From the NCBI GenBank assembly GCA_903840415.1, contig CAIMFY010000102.1, forward strand, positions 1 to 64,000: 64,000 nt of DNA, given 5' to 3'. Position 1 is the stretch's first letter. Each line of letters starts with the position of its first letter. Positions 53,501 through 63,233 of the stretch are shown piece after piece. Under the pieces are notes generated by a model. That model saw nothing but the letters and a program-made list of their open reading frames with translations. It had not been told where the DNA came from and ran no database searches. Made by a program: the position numbers and the translations under genes. The stretch is from an uncultured Opitutia bacterium. Lineage in GTDB: Bacteria; Verrucomicrobiota; Verrucomicrobiia; Opitutales; Opitutaceae.

Positions 53501-55793
53501 CAGCCTCGCCGCCGGCAGCTATCCGATCGTCGCCATCGCGCTCGACGCCTCGGGCAACTACGCCCCGTCCGCCACGGGCACTATGACGATCACGGCCGCG
53601 ACTACCGCCGCGCCGACCGTCTCCATCGCGGCTTCGCCGACGACGGTGGCTTTCAGTCAGCCGGTGCAGCTTTCCGCCAACGCCATCTCGGCCACCGGCA
53701 CCGTCAGCTCCGTGCAGTATTTCGCCAACGGCGCCAGCGTCGGCACCAGCACTGCCGCGCCGCTCTTCACGCTCAACCTGACTCCCACGCTCTCCGGCAC
53801 CTACAGCGTTTACGGCGTCGCTACCGACAATACCGGCAATACCGCCGTCTCGCCGACGATTCAAGTCACCGTGATGCCCAACAATCCTATCTTAGTGACC
53901 GACGCCTTTATTCTCCAGACCTACACCGACATCACCAACGCCGCGCCCAGCTCCGTGCAACTCGCCGCCTACGATGCGCAGTTCGCCGCCGGCACCCTGA
54001 CGCGTTCCCAACTCGTTTCGACTCTCGCGACCGGCAACACCAACTTCGGCAACATCGTCAACGCCCTCGCTGCCTATTACGTCATCATGGGCCAGTGGCC
54101 GACGACGGCGAATTACACCACGCTCTTTAACCAGCGCGGCAATCTTGCGGCCGCCTGTGGCACCATCCTCGCCTCGCCAGAGCATTTCGTGAAATACGGC
54201 GCCACGCCCACCGCCGCGACACTCAACGCCAGCTACGCCACCTTCACCACGTTCGCGACGACCCTCTGGCAAAACGCCGGCCTCGGCACGCCCTCCACGC
54301 TGCAACTCTTCCAGTTTCAAAACAACGACACTGCCGTCGCGACCCTCGGCCGCGGTTACGCCGCGCTCGACGTGAATTCGACCGCCACGCCCCAGACACC
54401 CGTCGGAATCAATCAGTCGCTCGCCGAATTCGTCACGTTGACCAACTCGACCAACACCGCGCTCCTCAAACTCGCGACGGCCGCCGCTCTCTACTACCAA
54501 CTCGACAAACCCGCCGTCGTTGCCCCGCTCGATCCAGCCGCTGGCACCGGTGTCAATACTACCACTACGGCGGTCGCTGCCCGCATCCAGGCGATCGCCG
54601 CTCTCGCCGATCTCCCGACGATGGCGGATGCCGTCCTGAAGGACGTGCTCTACACCTACCGCTTCGTCACCATCACCGGCCAGCCTCAGTCGCTCACCGT
54701 CGCGGCTAAATCCGGCGCGCTCTTCCGCGTCGTCGCCACCGGCCAGCCGCCGCTCAGCTACCAATGGCTTTTTAACGGCGTCCCGATCGGCGGTGCGACC
54801 AGTCCGCTCCTCAGTCTGACCAACCTCAGTTCGGCAAACACCGGTAACTACACCGTGAGTATCACCTCCGCGGTGGCCTCGGCGGTCAGCAGCCCCGCCA
54901 CGCTCACGCTCTCCACCGCGCTCACGAAACTCGGCAACATCTCCACCCGCGGCACCACCGGCGCCGGCGGCGCGCAGTCTCTCATTGCCGGCTTCGTTGT
55001 CACTGGTCCCGCCAACCAGACGCGCCAGATGCTCATCCGTGTGATCGGCCCGGGCTTGGCCGCTGCACCGTTTAACGTTTCCGGCTTCCTCGCCGATCCG
55101 CGCCTCGAAGTTTACGGCAGCGCCTCCAGCTCCGTCCCGATTCTCACCAACGATAACTGGGGCACGCAGACCGGCGGTGCGGCCGCGGTCACCGCGATCC
55201 AGCAGGCCGCCACCCGCTCCGGCGCCTTCGCGTTGACCAACACCGCCTCCCTCGACGCCGCCGTTCTCGCCACCCTCGCTCCCGGCAGCTACACCGTGCA
55301 GGCCAAGGGCCCGAACACCTCTGGCACCGGCATCGTGCTCATCGAAGTTTACGACGCCACACCGACTTCAACCGCCACCACGCCCAAACCGATCAACGTC
55401 TCGACACGCGGCACCGTCGGCACCGGCGCCAACACCATGATCGCCGGCTTCGTGATCAGCGGCACCGTCTCGCGCCGCATCTTGATCCGCGGCGTCGGCC
55501 CCACGCTCGCCAATTTCGGCCTCGCTGGCGCGGGCCTCCTCGCCACTCCGCAGATCGAACTCTTCGACTCGAACAACGTCAGCCTCCGCGCCAACAGCAA
55601 CTGGGCCAGCGGCGACGATGCCGCCGTCATCGCTGCAGCATCGACTGCCGCCGGCGCGTTCCCGCTCACCAACGGCAGCAGGGATGCCGCCATGCTCCTG
55701 ATGCTCGCGCCCGGTGGCTACACAGTGCAACTCACCGGCGTCAGCAACACGACCGGCCTCGGCCTCGTCGAAGTTTACGACGTCGATCCGTAG
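50511..55793 (+). CDS. Giant secreted Ig-repeat protein with DUF4214-like domain
   Basis: The 1760-residue protein has a signal peptide (MKRFLRLLVLGVAVAITARA). About 11 Ig-like modules of roughly 95-105 residues follow (to about 1120), each with the PPTVxxTxPxxG start, VEFFxNGxxxG core and TDNxGN end. A helical DUF4214-like region (about 1120-1385), one more Ig module with SYQWLFNGVPIGGA (about 1390-1470), and two related C-terminal domains (about 1475-1615 and 1628-1760, each with ISTRGT, IRGVGP or IRVIGP, and VEVYD) complete it. It starts 20 bp after the secretin. It could be an adhesin or surface structural protein exported with the pilus; this is inference. Confidence 0.8.
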   Translation: MKRFLRLLVLGVAVAITARAQTVVITGPSSPVNVAAGTITTTGTVSPSAAVSVTVTNSVTGIAVVTSAAATVTGTTWSLAWTPPAVGTYSIRAVDGSAFSTTTLVINSIAPTITLALTGGGTSIPAGSARYLAATATDDGAITKVEFYFDGALLGTVSTPGSGSIYSLAFTAPSVTGTHQLSAIAYDNSGNTTATPVTPIEITAPVGSAPTAGMSTPSSGVFLPVGVATTITGTAANADGTTSTVVVFMNGVNLGNATVTAGTWSLAWTPTLQGVVSLSTIVTDDRGNAVLAPAVAVNVTDNTSPVVTLSLSPNTSTVAASTTLPAGATRNIVVNATPATGRAIVRVEFFINGTKVGEDNIAPYTYRYTAPTATGQYVFSARATDNTGLARDAQLTFTISSAVGLPPTVNVLTPTNGTSVVPNTAVSLAAAAFATGGTISNVQFYVNGNPANVNSGNGLTAAPYIAQFTPTAPGTYVIDAIATDDRANTTISNSVTITAAFGTPTIAITSPSGTTTRATPNVPLTITATAQGGSGAAVLLVEFLLDGVQIGTKTAPTVTGGSIYSFAWTPTTAQLGAHLLTARVTDTNSLTVTSAPAITVTVANVVGTPPTVTITAPAAAGTAGSTASTLQTLSTVNFVANAFASGTGNTLSSVEFFLNGTSAGLAAREQTTNTFRLAYNFGNYDFTQITPVINGITGATTFPLSLYAIAKDSSGNQTISATVNLTLTTSSSAPPTVGLTSLGLPSVAQGTAFLMTATPADSDGTVTTMQLYVNGAASGAAIVNPPAQTTVTYTPTAAGNYNLYVVATDDTLNTAISTPSIVLNVTATNPPNTALITPADDSTVTTIGAPVFLVATASGSNITQIPTVSFIATGSGGARTTIAATRVGTTTTYRATWTPIAADTYTIVSSATLGTVSANSTVSHRVLVNNVVGFAPVVSGLVFPATATSASTAVLSATATSASSSIVSVEFFVNLASVGLGTRAQQTNLWSIATNFGSLAAGSYPIVAIALDASGNYAPSATGTMTITAATTAAPTVSIAASPTTVAFSQPVQLSANAISATGTVSSVQYFANGASVGTSTAAPLFTLNLTPTLSGTYSVYGVATDNTGNTAVSPTIQVTVMPNNPILVTDAFILQTYTDITNAAPSSVQLAAYDAQFAAGTLTRSQLVSTLATGNTNFGNIVNALAAYYVIMGQWPTTANYTTLFNQRGNLAAACGTILASPEHFVKYGATPTAATLNASYATFTTFATTLWQNAGLGTPSTLQLFQFQNNDTAVATLGRGYAALDVNSTATPQTPVGINQSLAEFVTLTNSTNTALLKLATAAALYYQLDKPAVVAPLDPAAGTGVNTTTTAVAARIQAIAALADLPTMADAVLKDVLYTYRFVTITGQPQSLTVAAKSGALFRVVATGQPPLSYQWLFNGVPIGGATSPLLSLTNLSSANTGNYTVSITSAVASAVSSPATLTLSTALTKLGNISTRGTTGAGGAQSLIAGFVVTGPANQTRQMLIRVIGPGLAAAPFNVSGFLADPRLEVYGSASSSVPILTNDNWGTQTGGAAAVTAIQQAATRSGAFALTNTASLDAAVLATLAPGSYTVQAKGPNTSGTGIVLIEVYDATPTSTATTPKPINVSTRGTVGTGANTMIAGFVISGTVSRRILIRGVGPTLANFGLAGAGLLATPQIELFDSNNVSLRANSNWASGDDAAVIAAASTAAGAFPLTNGSRDAAMLLMLAPGGYTVQLTGVSNTTGLGLVEVYDVDP

Positions 55794-55833
55794 ACCAATC
55801 GCTGACGCGGATGAATCGCGCCGTCCGCGCGAT

Positions 55834-57126
55834 TCAAACTAGCAGCAGAGCCGGCGACTCGAGCAGCAGTTTCAACGCGTTCAGATATTGCGCTCCGACC
55901 GCCCCGTCGACGACGCGGTGATCGCACGAGAGTGTCAGCGTCATCGTTTGCCCAACCACGATCTGACCGCTTTTGACGACGGGTTTCTGAACGATTGTGC
56001 CGACGGCGAGGATGGCGCCATTCGGCGGGTTGATGATCGCGGAGAAACGCGGGATTCCCATCATGCCAAGGTTCGAGACGCAGAACGTGCCGCCGGTGAA
56101 TTCCTCGGGCTTCAGTTTCTTTTCCTTAGCGCGCTTGCCGAGCGCCTTCGCCTCGGCGCTGATTTGGAAAACCGACTTGAGATGAGTATCGCGGATGACC
56201 GGCGTGATCAAACCATCGTCGATCGCCACTGCGAACGAGACGTGCGCCGCGGCAAAGTAACGAATCTGTGTGCCTTCCCACGAGCCGTTGACGGCGGGCA
56301 CACGGCGGAGCGCCTCGGCGGCGGCCTTCAGGACGAAATCGTTGACGGAGAGTTTGACGGCTTCCTTCTCCAAGCCGGTGTTGAGCTGCTCGCGGAGCGC
56401 GAGGAGCGGGGCGGCGTCGATTTCGATTTCGACGTAGAAGTGCGGGAGCTGTGTCTTCGACTCAACGAGCCGACGGGCGATGGCACCGCGCATGTTGGAA
56501 ACTGGCACCGTGCGCTCCTCTTGAATCGGACCTTTGGCGAACGCGCTCGGGCCGGTTGGTAACGCCACCCCGGTCGCCGTCGGTTTAGTCGCGCTGGATT
56601 TTTCGCCCGCGAGAACATCGGCGCGAACGATCCGGCCACCCGGGCCAGAGCCAGCGAGCCGTGAAGGATCGACACCTTTTTCGGCCGCGAGTTTTTTCGC
56701 GAGTGGAGAAATTTTTACGCGTTCCCCAGCTTTGCGCTCGGACGCTGCGGGCGCGACGACAGCTACGGGTGGCGGAGTCGGAACGGGCAACGGGGTGAAT
56801 GCGGCGGGGACCGCCGTCGTCGATGGCGGCATCGCGGGAACAGCTGCGGCCTTCGGCGCTGGCGCCGCGGGCGCGTCGACTGTCTCACCGGGCTTGCCGA
56901 TGGCGCAGAGCGCCGCGCCGATGACGACTTGCGAGCCAGCAGGCGAAAATATTTTCAGTAACGTGCCGTCGAAGAAACTCTCGAGTTCCATCGTGGCCTT
57001 GTCGGTTTCGACTTCAGCGAGCATGTCGCCGGACTTCACGGCGTCGCCTTCCTTCTTCAGCCACTTGACCAGTGTGCCCACCGTCATGGTGTCGCTCAGC
57101 TTCGGCATTTCGATATTTTGGGCCAT
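55834..57126 (-). CDS. pdhC: Pyruvate dehydrogenase E2, dihydrolipoyl acetyltransferase
   Basis: The 430-residue E2 component has a lipoyl domain (1-80, lipoyl-lysine in VETDKATMELE), a Pro/Ala linker and an E1/E3-binding domain (about 140-180, VKISPLAKKLAAEKGVDPSRLAGSGPGGRI). The catalytic domain (about 205-430) has the active-site His in DHRVVDGAVGAQYL. It transfers the acetyl group to CoA. With E1 alpha and E1 beta upstream, the order is E1alpha-E1beta-E2 on one strand; E3 is not in the window. Confidence 0.95.
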   Translation of the reverse strand: MAQNIEMPKLSDTMTVGTLVKWLKKEGDAVKSGDMLAEVETDKATMELESFFDGTLLKIFSPAGSQVVIGAALCAIGKPGETVDAPAAPAPKAAAVPAMPPSTTAVPAAFTPLPVPTPPPVAVVAPAASERKAGERVKISPLAKKLAAEKGVDPSRLAGSGPGGRIVRADVLAGEKSSATKPTATGVALPTGPSAFAKGPIQEERTVPVSNMRGAIARRLVESKTQLPHFYVEIEIDAAPLLALREQLNTGLEKEAVKLSVNDFVLKAAAEALRRVPAVNGSWEGTQIRYFAAAHVSFAVAIDDGLITPVIRDTHLKSVFQISAEAKALGKRAKEKKLKPEEFTGGTFCVSNLGMMGIPRFSAIINPPNGAILAVGTIVQKPVVKSGQIVVGQTMTLTLSCDHRVVDGAVGAQYLNALKLLLESPALLLV

Positions 57127-57134
57127 GGCGAAAA

Positions 57135-58112
57135 TTATTTTACGGCCTCGAGCGCGGCTTTGATTATGCGCTGCGGATTTGGGAGCTGTTCGGCTTCAAC
57201 CGGCGGACTGTAGATCGCCGGCGCGTCAATGGTTGCGACGCGGTGGATCGGGCCGTCGAGTTCGTCGAAGGCCTCACGCTGGATCATGAACGCCAGCTGC
57301 GAACCGACGCTCGCAAACGGCTTCTGTTCCTCGACGATCAGCACGCGGTGCGTCTTGGCGACGGAGGCGAGCACGGTGTCGATATCGAGCGGGCGAATTG
57401 TCCGGAGGTCGACCACTTCAACCGAGATTTTGTGTTCCTTTTCCAACACCTCCGCGGCGGCGAGCGAATGCAGCACGCAGCGCCCGTAGGTGACGATCGT
57501 GAGATCGGTGCCGACGCGTTTCACGTCGGCCTTGCCAAGCGGAACGAGGTATTCGCCCTCGGAAACTTCGCCCTTTTCGCCGTAGAGAATCGTATTCTCC
57601 AAGAAAAAGACCGGATCGTTGTCGCGGATGGCGGACTTGAGGAGGCCCTTCGCGTCGGCGGCGGTAGCGGGGACGACGACTTTCACCCCGGGGTGATTCG
57701 CCAAAACATTTTCGGGCGTGTGCGAGTGCGTCGCGCCAACGTTGGTGCCACCGTTCGCGGGTCCGCGGATGACGATCGGGCAACAGATCTGGCCGCCGGA
57801 CATGTAGCGAACATTGGCCGCGTTGTTCAGAATTTGATCAAACGCGACCGAGTAGAACGACCAGAACATCAACTCCATCACTGGACGAATACCGAGCATC
57901 GACGCACCCACACCCATACCGATAAAACCGGCTTCGCTGATCGGCGTGTCGACGATCCGTTTCGGGCCGAACTTGGCGAGGAGGCCTTCGGTGACTTTGT
58001 AGGCACCGTGGAACTGCCCGACTTCTTCGCCGAGGACGACGACGTTGGCGTCGCGCTCAAGTTCTTCAGCGAGGGCGTGGCGGATGGCTTCGCGGTAAGT
58101 GATAACGGGCAT
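57135..58112 (-). CDS. pdhB: Pyruvate dehydrogenase E1 beta subunit
   Basis: The 325-residue protein matches E1 beta length. It has VVLGEEVGQFHGAYKVTEGLLAKFGPKRIVDTPISEAGF at the start, a thiamine-interface Glu within it, and VEVVDLRTIRPLDIDTVL near the C-terminal half. It starts 26 bp after pdhA and ends 8 bp before pdhC. Confidence 0.95.
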   Translation of the reverse strand: MPVITYREAIRHALAEELERDANVVVLGEEVGQFHGAYKVTEGLLAKFGPKRIVDTPISEAGFIGMGVGASMLGIRPVMELMFWSFYSVAFDQILNNAANVRYMSGGQICCPIVIRGPANGGTNVGATHSHTPENVLANHPGVKVVVPATAADAKGLLKSAIRDNDPVFFLENTILYGEKGEVSEGEYLVPLGKADVKRVGTDLTIVTYGRCVLHSLAAAEVLEKEHKISVEVVDLRTIRPLDIDTVLASVAKTHRVLIVEEQKPFASVGSQLAFMIQREAFDELDGPIHRVATIDAPAIYSPPVEAEQLPNPQRIIKAALEAVK

Positions 58113-58138
58113 CGCGGAAAAAATTTGAACTTTGAAAC

Positions 58139-59236
58139 TCAGTCGAAGAAGAGGCGGCCCTGAGATTTGCGTTCGGCGGGATGGTCGGCCTCCCAGTAGA
58201 CGTCGGTCTGGATGTCGCCGGCGGTCGGGTAGGGGCTTGCCTCAGCAAACGCGGCGGCGTTCTCAGATTCCGCGCGCGCTTCCTCGTCGATCTTCGTGGC
58301 GGTGGCCTCGGTCAGCACGCCCTCAGAGAGAAGCGTGTTTTGGAATAGCTGAATCGGATCCTTCGTCCGGCGGTATTCCTCGATCTCGGCTTTCGTGCGG
58401 TAGGTATTGTCAGGGTCGGCGACGGAGTGGCCGCGATAGCGGTAGGTGTCGATCTCGACGGTGCTCGGGCGCGACTGCTCACGGGCGAGGGTGAGAAATT
58501 TATCCATCGTCGCGCGGACTTCATAGACGTCGGCACCGTTGCATTGGCCCCACGGCATGTCGTAGCCCTCGGCCCGTTTGGCGAGCTCGCCGGCGGACGA
58601 GCGCGCCTGACTTGTGCCCATCGAGTAACCGTTATTTTCGATCACAAAGACGACCGGAAGATTCCAGAGAGCTGCGAGATTGTAAGCCTCATGTACAGCG
58701 CCCTGATTAACCGCGCCGTCGCCCATGAACGCCATCGCGGCGCCTTTCTTACCTTGGTATTTCAACGCATAGGCGAGGCCGGTGCCGAGTGGGATCTGGC
58801 CGCCAACGATACCGTGACCGCCCCAGTAATTTTTGTCGGGCGCGAAATAGTGCATCGAGCCGCCTTTGCCCTTCGAGCAGCCGGTGGCCTTGCCGTAAAG
58901 CTCGGCCATGAGCGGCTTCAGGTCCATGCCGACCGCGATCGCGTGGCCGTGATCGCGATAGGCGGTGATGACGTGATCGTCTTTGCCCATGAGCGAACAG
59001 CACCCGACCGCGACCGCCTCCTGGCCAATGTAGAGATGGAGAAAGCCTCCGATCTTTTTGCCCTGATAGGCGCGCAGCGATCGCTCCTCGAAACGCCGGA
59101 TGCGCACCATCGTGCGGAAAAGATCAATTTTTTGAGCGACCGACAGGGCGACGTTCACCGGCGCCTGACTGAACCCTGCGGGTGCGGCGGAAACGGTGGT
59201 GGTGGGCTCGGCAGTGGTGCTAGGCTTCTTGGTCAC
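58139..59236 (-). CDS. pdhA: Pyruvate dehydrogenase E1 alpha subunit
   Basis: The protein, about 365 residues, carries the thiamine diphosphate motif GDGAVNQGAVHEAYNLAALWNLPVVFVIENN and the phosphorylation-loop-like segment RYRGHSVADPDNTYR. It catalyses decarboxylation of pyruvate with E1 beta. The N-terminal 30 residues are Thr/Ala/Pro-rich. GTG at 59236 is the assumed start, with a TTG at 59293 as alternative. The promoter is probably in the 153 bp shared with the divergent exonuclease gene. Confidence 0.93.
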   Translation of the reverse strand: MTKKPSTTAEPTTTVSAAPAGFSQAPVNVALSVAQKIDLFRTMVRIRRFEERSLRAYQGKKIGGFLHLYIGQEAVAVGCCSLMGKDDHVITAYRDHGHAIAVGMDLKPLMAELYGKATGCSKGKGGSMHYFAPDKNYWGGHGIVGGQIPLGTGLAYALKYQGKKGAAMAFMGDGAVNQGAVHEAYNLAALWNLPVVFVIENNGYSMGTSQARSSAGELAKRAEGYDMPWGQCNGADVYEVRATMDKFLTLAREQSRPSTVEIDTYRYRGHSVADPDNTYRTKAEIEEYRRTKDPIQLFQNTLLSEGVLTEATATKIDEEARAESENAAAFAEASPYPTAGDIQTDVYWEADHPAERKSQGRLFFD

Positions 59237-59389
59237 AGTGAGTCGTTGGAACGTGGGAAGATGAAAAATCCCGTTGGACTCTCCCGATGGCAAGCGAGAT
59301 TCATGGCGGCCATTGCAGCCATTAGATCGCTAGACCGGCGGGCGTCACGCTCGCTTGACCGGGTAATCGGCCCACGCTCTGCTCGGCTC

Positions 59390-60271
59390 ATGTCGAAATG
59401 GCTCCTCGTCGACGGCTACAACCTCGCCTACCGCTGCTTTTTTGCGCTGCCTGAACTCACGCGCGCTGATGGTTTTCCGACCGGCGCGTTACACGGCTGG
59501 GTAAAGTCACTTTGGAAACTCGCCGATCAGGAGCAGGTTGAGGCCACACTCGTGTTTTTCGACCTCGGCGGTGCGCAGGACCGGCTCGCACTGCATCCGG
59601 AATACAAGGCGCAGCGCGCGGAAATGCCAGACGCGTTGCGGAAACAGATCGAGCCGATCAAGCAGCTCACGCGGGCAATGGGGCTCGTTGGCATCGAGCA
59701 GGAAGGAGTCGAGAGCGACGATTTGCTCGCGGCGCAGGCGGTGGCATTTGCGCGCGCCGGGCACGAAATCATCATCGTCAGCTCCGACAAGGATTTCGCG
59801 CAGATCGTCTGCGACCGAATTACGATCATGCTGCCGCCACCGTCGGCGAACCCGAAGCTCGGTTGGCGTCGGCTCGACGCGGCGGGCGTGCAGGAGAAGT
59901 TCGGCGTGCCCCCGACTCAAATCGCGGACTACCTCGCGTTGATCGGCGACACGTCGGACAACATCCCGGGCATCGACGGCGTCGGCCCGAAGACGGCGGC
60001 AAAATGGCTGGTGGAGTTTGCCACGCTCGAGGGCGTGATCGCCCACGCCGCGGAATTGAAACCCGAGCGATTCCGCGCGGCGGTGGCGACGGAAGCAGAC
60101 AGATTGCGGCTCAACTTGAAGCTTACGACGCTCAATCTTTCACTACCGACCGTGGCCGCGGAAAAAACGGCGCCGCAGGTGGCCGAGCTGCTCCGGTTGA
60201 TCGAATCCTTCGAAATGCGCAGCACGCTCGTGGAGGCGCGAGCCCGCTACACGCAGCCGGAGCTTTTCTGA
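59390..60271 (+). CDS. 5'-3' exonuclease (FEN/PIN-like, Pol I N-terminal type)
   Basis: The 293-residue protein is a stand-alone version of the DNA polymerase I 5'-nuclease domain. LLVDGYNLAYRCFFALP starts the metal site. GVESDDLLAAQAVAFARAGHEIIIVSSDKDFAQIV carries the acidic cluster, and IADYLALIGDTSDNIPGIDGVGPKTAAKWL is the helix-hairpin-helix that contacts DNA. It removes RNA primers or flaps. Whether the host also has a full-length Pol I nuclease is unknown from this window. Confidence 0.9.
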   Translation: MSKWLLVDGYNLAYRCFFALPELTRADGFPTGALHGWVKSLWKLADQEQVEATLVFFDLGGAQDRLALHPEYKAQRAEMPDALRKQIEPIKQLTRAMGLVGIEQEGVESDDLLAAQAVAFARAGHEIIIVSSDKDFAQIVCDRITIMLPPPSANPKLGWRRLDAAGVQEKFGVPPTQIADYLALIGDTSDNIPGIDGVGPKTAAKWLVEFATLEGVIAHAAELKPERFRAAVATEADRLRLNLKLTTLNLSLPTVAAEKTAPQVAELLRLIESFEMRSTLVEARARYTQPELF

Positions 60272-60337
60272 TCGGCTGGAATCGCGGCTTGTTTCCGACG
60301 CCCCACCGCGTATCAATCGCTCAACCCAATCCTTCCT

Positions 60338-60553
60338 ATGGAAAAAAATACCAGCATGAAGAAAATTTCGGACAAGGTCGGCCGGGACAAAGCCATTGAA
60401 CTCGTGTTGAACGCTTACAACACCGAACTCGTCGCGAGCTGGTTGCGCCACATTGAAGCCAGCCAGAGCGGCAAGAACGTCCGGTTGGAGCGCCGCGATC
60501 ATCTCGCAAATGCGATCGCCCGCGTGACCGAGGTGTGCGATTTAAGCGAATAG
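60338..60553 (+). CDS. Small hypothetical protein
   Basis: The 71-residue, soluble, mostly helical protein begins MEKNTSMKKISDKVGRDKAIELVLNAYNTELVASWLRHIEA. It has no signal peptide or motif; the second Met (60356) is an alternative start. It may be a small regulatory or nucleic-acid-associated protein; neighbours give no clue. Confidence 0.5.
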   Translation: MEKNTSMKKISDKVGRDKAIELVLNAYNTELVASWLRHIEASQSGKNVRLERRDHLANAIARVTEVCDLSE

Positions 60554-60578
60554 CCCGGCTGCCAACCAGCTGCCGCTC

Positions 60579-61349
60579 TTACGATAGTCCCTCTTTCGAC
60601 AAGCCCTTCGGATCAAAAATGTAGCCGATGCCGTGGACGGTGCGGAAGCTAGCGAGGTTCAGGCCTTGCGACTCGAATAGTTCGCGGACTTTGACGACAT
60701 ATTGATCGAGCGAGCGGCTCTTCACGTCGGCGTGGACGCCCCAGACGGAATGGATGAGTGCCTTGCGGGTGATGACCTGCCCGGCGTGTGCATTGAGGTA
60801 GGCGAGGATACCGAGTTCCTTGCGGCCGATAGTTTGCACCCCACTTTTCGGGAATGTGATTTCGAGTCGCACCGGATTGACGCGTGCTCCGCAGAAATCG
60901 AAAGGTCCGTCACTGATTTTGACGTTCTTCGTGACATTCTGATCAGCGTTCGACTCCGTGCGGCGGAGGACAGCGTTAATGCGGGCGACGAGTTCGGTAT
61001 AGCTGAACGGCTTCGTGACGTAGTCGTCGCCGCCCATGTTGAGACCGCGAACTTTACTCGTCTCCTCGATGTTGCCGGTGACAAAAATGACCGGCACGGA
61101 AATGTCCGCGGCCTTCAAATCTGCAATGACCGCAAACCCCGACCGATCGGGCAATGTGATGTCGAGCAGCATCAGATTGGCGAAATTTTTCTTCAGAAAC
61201 CGAACCGCATGTTCGCCGCGGCTGCATATCTGCGTATGCATGCCCGCCTTCTCCAAGTGAAGCGCGATCAAGGCTGCAAGTTCCGCCTCGTCTTCGACGA
61301 TCACGATGAGCGGTTTGGGTTCGTTGCGAGTTGGGAGCGTGGTAGCCAT
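60579..61349 (-). CDS. OmpR/PhoB-family response regulator
   Basis: The 256-residue protein has a receiver domain (about 12-130, acidic pair VEDE at 18-21, phospho-acceptor Asp63 in LLDITLPDRSG, conserved Lys in DDYVTKPFSYTEL) and a C-terminal winged-helix domain. In the latter TIGRKELGILAYLNAHAGQVITRKALIHSVWG and KSRSLDQYVVKVRELF are the usual DNA-recognition blocks. No kinase gene is adjacent. It is divergent from hisG. Confidence 0.93.
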   Translation of the reverse strand: MATTLPTRNEPKPLIVIVEDEAELAALIALHLEKAGMHTQICSRGEHAVRFLKKNFANLMLLDITLPDRSGFAVIADLKAADISVPVIFVTGNIEETSKVRGLNMGGDDYVTKPFSYTELVARINAVLRRTESNADQNVTKNVKISDGPFDFCGARVNPVRLEITFPKSGVQTIGRKELGILAYLNAHAGQVITRKALIHSVWGVHADVKSRSLDQYVVKVRELFESQGLNLASFRTVHGIGYIFDPKGLSKEGLS

Positions 61350-61471
61350 GCCGAACAACTGAAGGCGTATGAGGTTAGGACCCGGGTTGTCAACCTAGGC
61401 GCTGGAAATTGCTTGAAGGAGTCCTCGTCGCCGTGTGCCGTGTCGGCGTGTCCGACCGCGCGCCACTTCTC

Positions 61472-62332
61472 ATGCTCGGGTTGCCGAAGGGCAGCCTCGA
61501 GGATTCTACCAAAGCCCTATTTGCCAAAGCCGGGTGGAAAATCACCACCAGCTCCCGCAGCTACCGTCCGTCCATCGACGATCCGGAACTCGACGGCCGC
61601 TTCATCCGTGCGCAGGAGGTCAGCCGCTACGTCGAGCATGGCTTCTTCGACTGCGGCCTGACGGGCCACGACTGGATTCTGGAAAACGCTTCCGACGTCG
61701 TCGAGGTGTGCGATCTGATTTACAGCAAGGCCTCGACTCTGAAATCCCGCTGGGTGCTGTGTGTGCCCGAGGCGTCATCGGTCAAGTCGGCCGCCGACCT
61801 GGCGGGCAAGCGGGTAGCGACTGAACTCATCAACACCACGAAGAACTACTTTGCCAAAAAGGGCGTGAAGGTGGACGTGGAGTTTTCGTGGGGCGCGACC
61901 GAGGTGAAGGTGCCCGACTTGGTCGATGCGATTGTCGACATCACGGAGACGGGATCGTCGCTGCGCGCGAACAAGCTGCGCATCGTCGATACGCTGCTGG
62001 AGACGAACACCAAGCTCATCGCCAACAAGAAGAGCTGGGCCAATCCCGCGAAGCGAAAAAAAATCGAGACTATCGCGCTGCTGCTCAAAGGGGCGCTCGA
62101 GGCCGAGAGCAAAGTTGGCCTCAAGATGAATTTGCCGAAAGCGTCGCTCAAGGCGGTCGTGATGGCGTTGCCGGCGTTGCGCAATCCCACGATCTCTCAG
62201 CTGAGCACGCCAAAGTGGATCGCGCTCGAAACGATCATCGACGAGAGCGTCGTCCGCGAAATCATCCCGCAACTCAAGGCGCTCGGCGCCGAGGGCATCG
62301 TCGAATATCCGCTCAACAAAGTGGTTTACTGA
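61472..62332 (+). CDS. hisG: ATP phosphoribosyltransferase, long form
   Basis: The 286-residue enzyme catalyses the first step of histidine synthesis (ATP plus PRPP). [21 protein letters not shown] is the family start, [10 protein letters not shown] and [13 protein letters not shown] belong to the catalytic core, and [23 protein letters not shown] is the PRPP loop. A C-terminal ACT-like regulatory domain (about 215-286) is present, so this is the long form feedback-inhibited by histidine and needs no HisZ. ATG at 61472 gives the standard N-terminus. Confidence 0.93.
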   Translation: MLGLPKGSLEDSTKALFAKAGWKITTSSRSYRPSIDDPELDGRFIRAQEVSRYVEHGFFDCGLTGHDWILENASDVVEVCDLIYSKASTLKSRWVLCVPEASSVKSAADLAGKRVATELINTTKNYFAKKGVKVDVEFSWGATEVKVPDLVDAIVDITETGSSLRANKLRIVDTLLETNTKLIANKKSWANPAKRKKIETIALLLKGALEAESKVGLKMNLPKASLKAVVMALPALRNPTISQLSTPKWIALETIIDESVVREIIPQLKALGAEGIVEYPLNKVVY

Positions 62333-62355
62333 CGCGTCGCCGCGTCCGCCGCGCC

Positions 62356-63231
<876 letters not shown>

Positions 63232-63233
63232 GC

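Noticed and set aside
50600-53900. DNA-level tandem repeat array
   Set aside because: The repeats are diverged Ig-like protein modules; the DNA copies are too different to be a recent tandem or CRISPR-like array.
57072-58163. Open frame of about 363 codons opposite pdhB
   Set aside because: Shadow of the well-supported E1 beta gene on the other strand.
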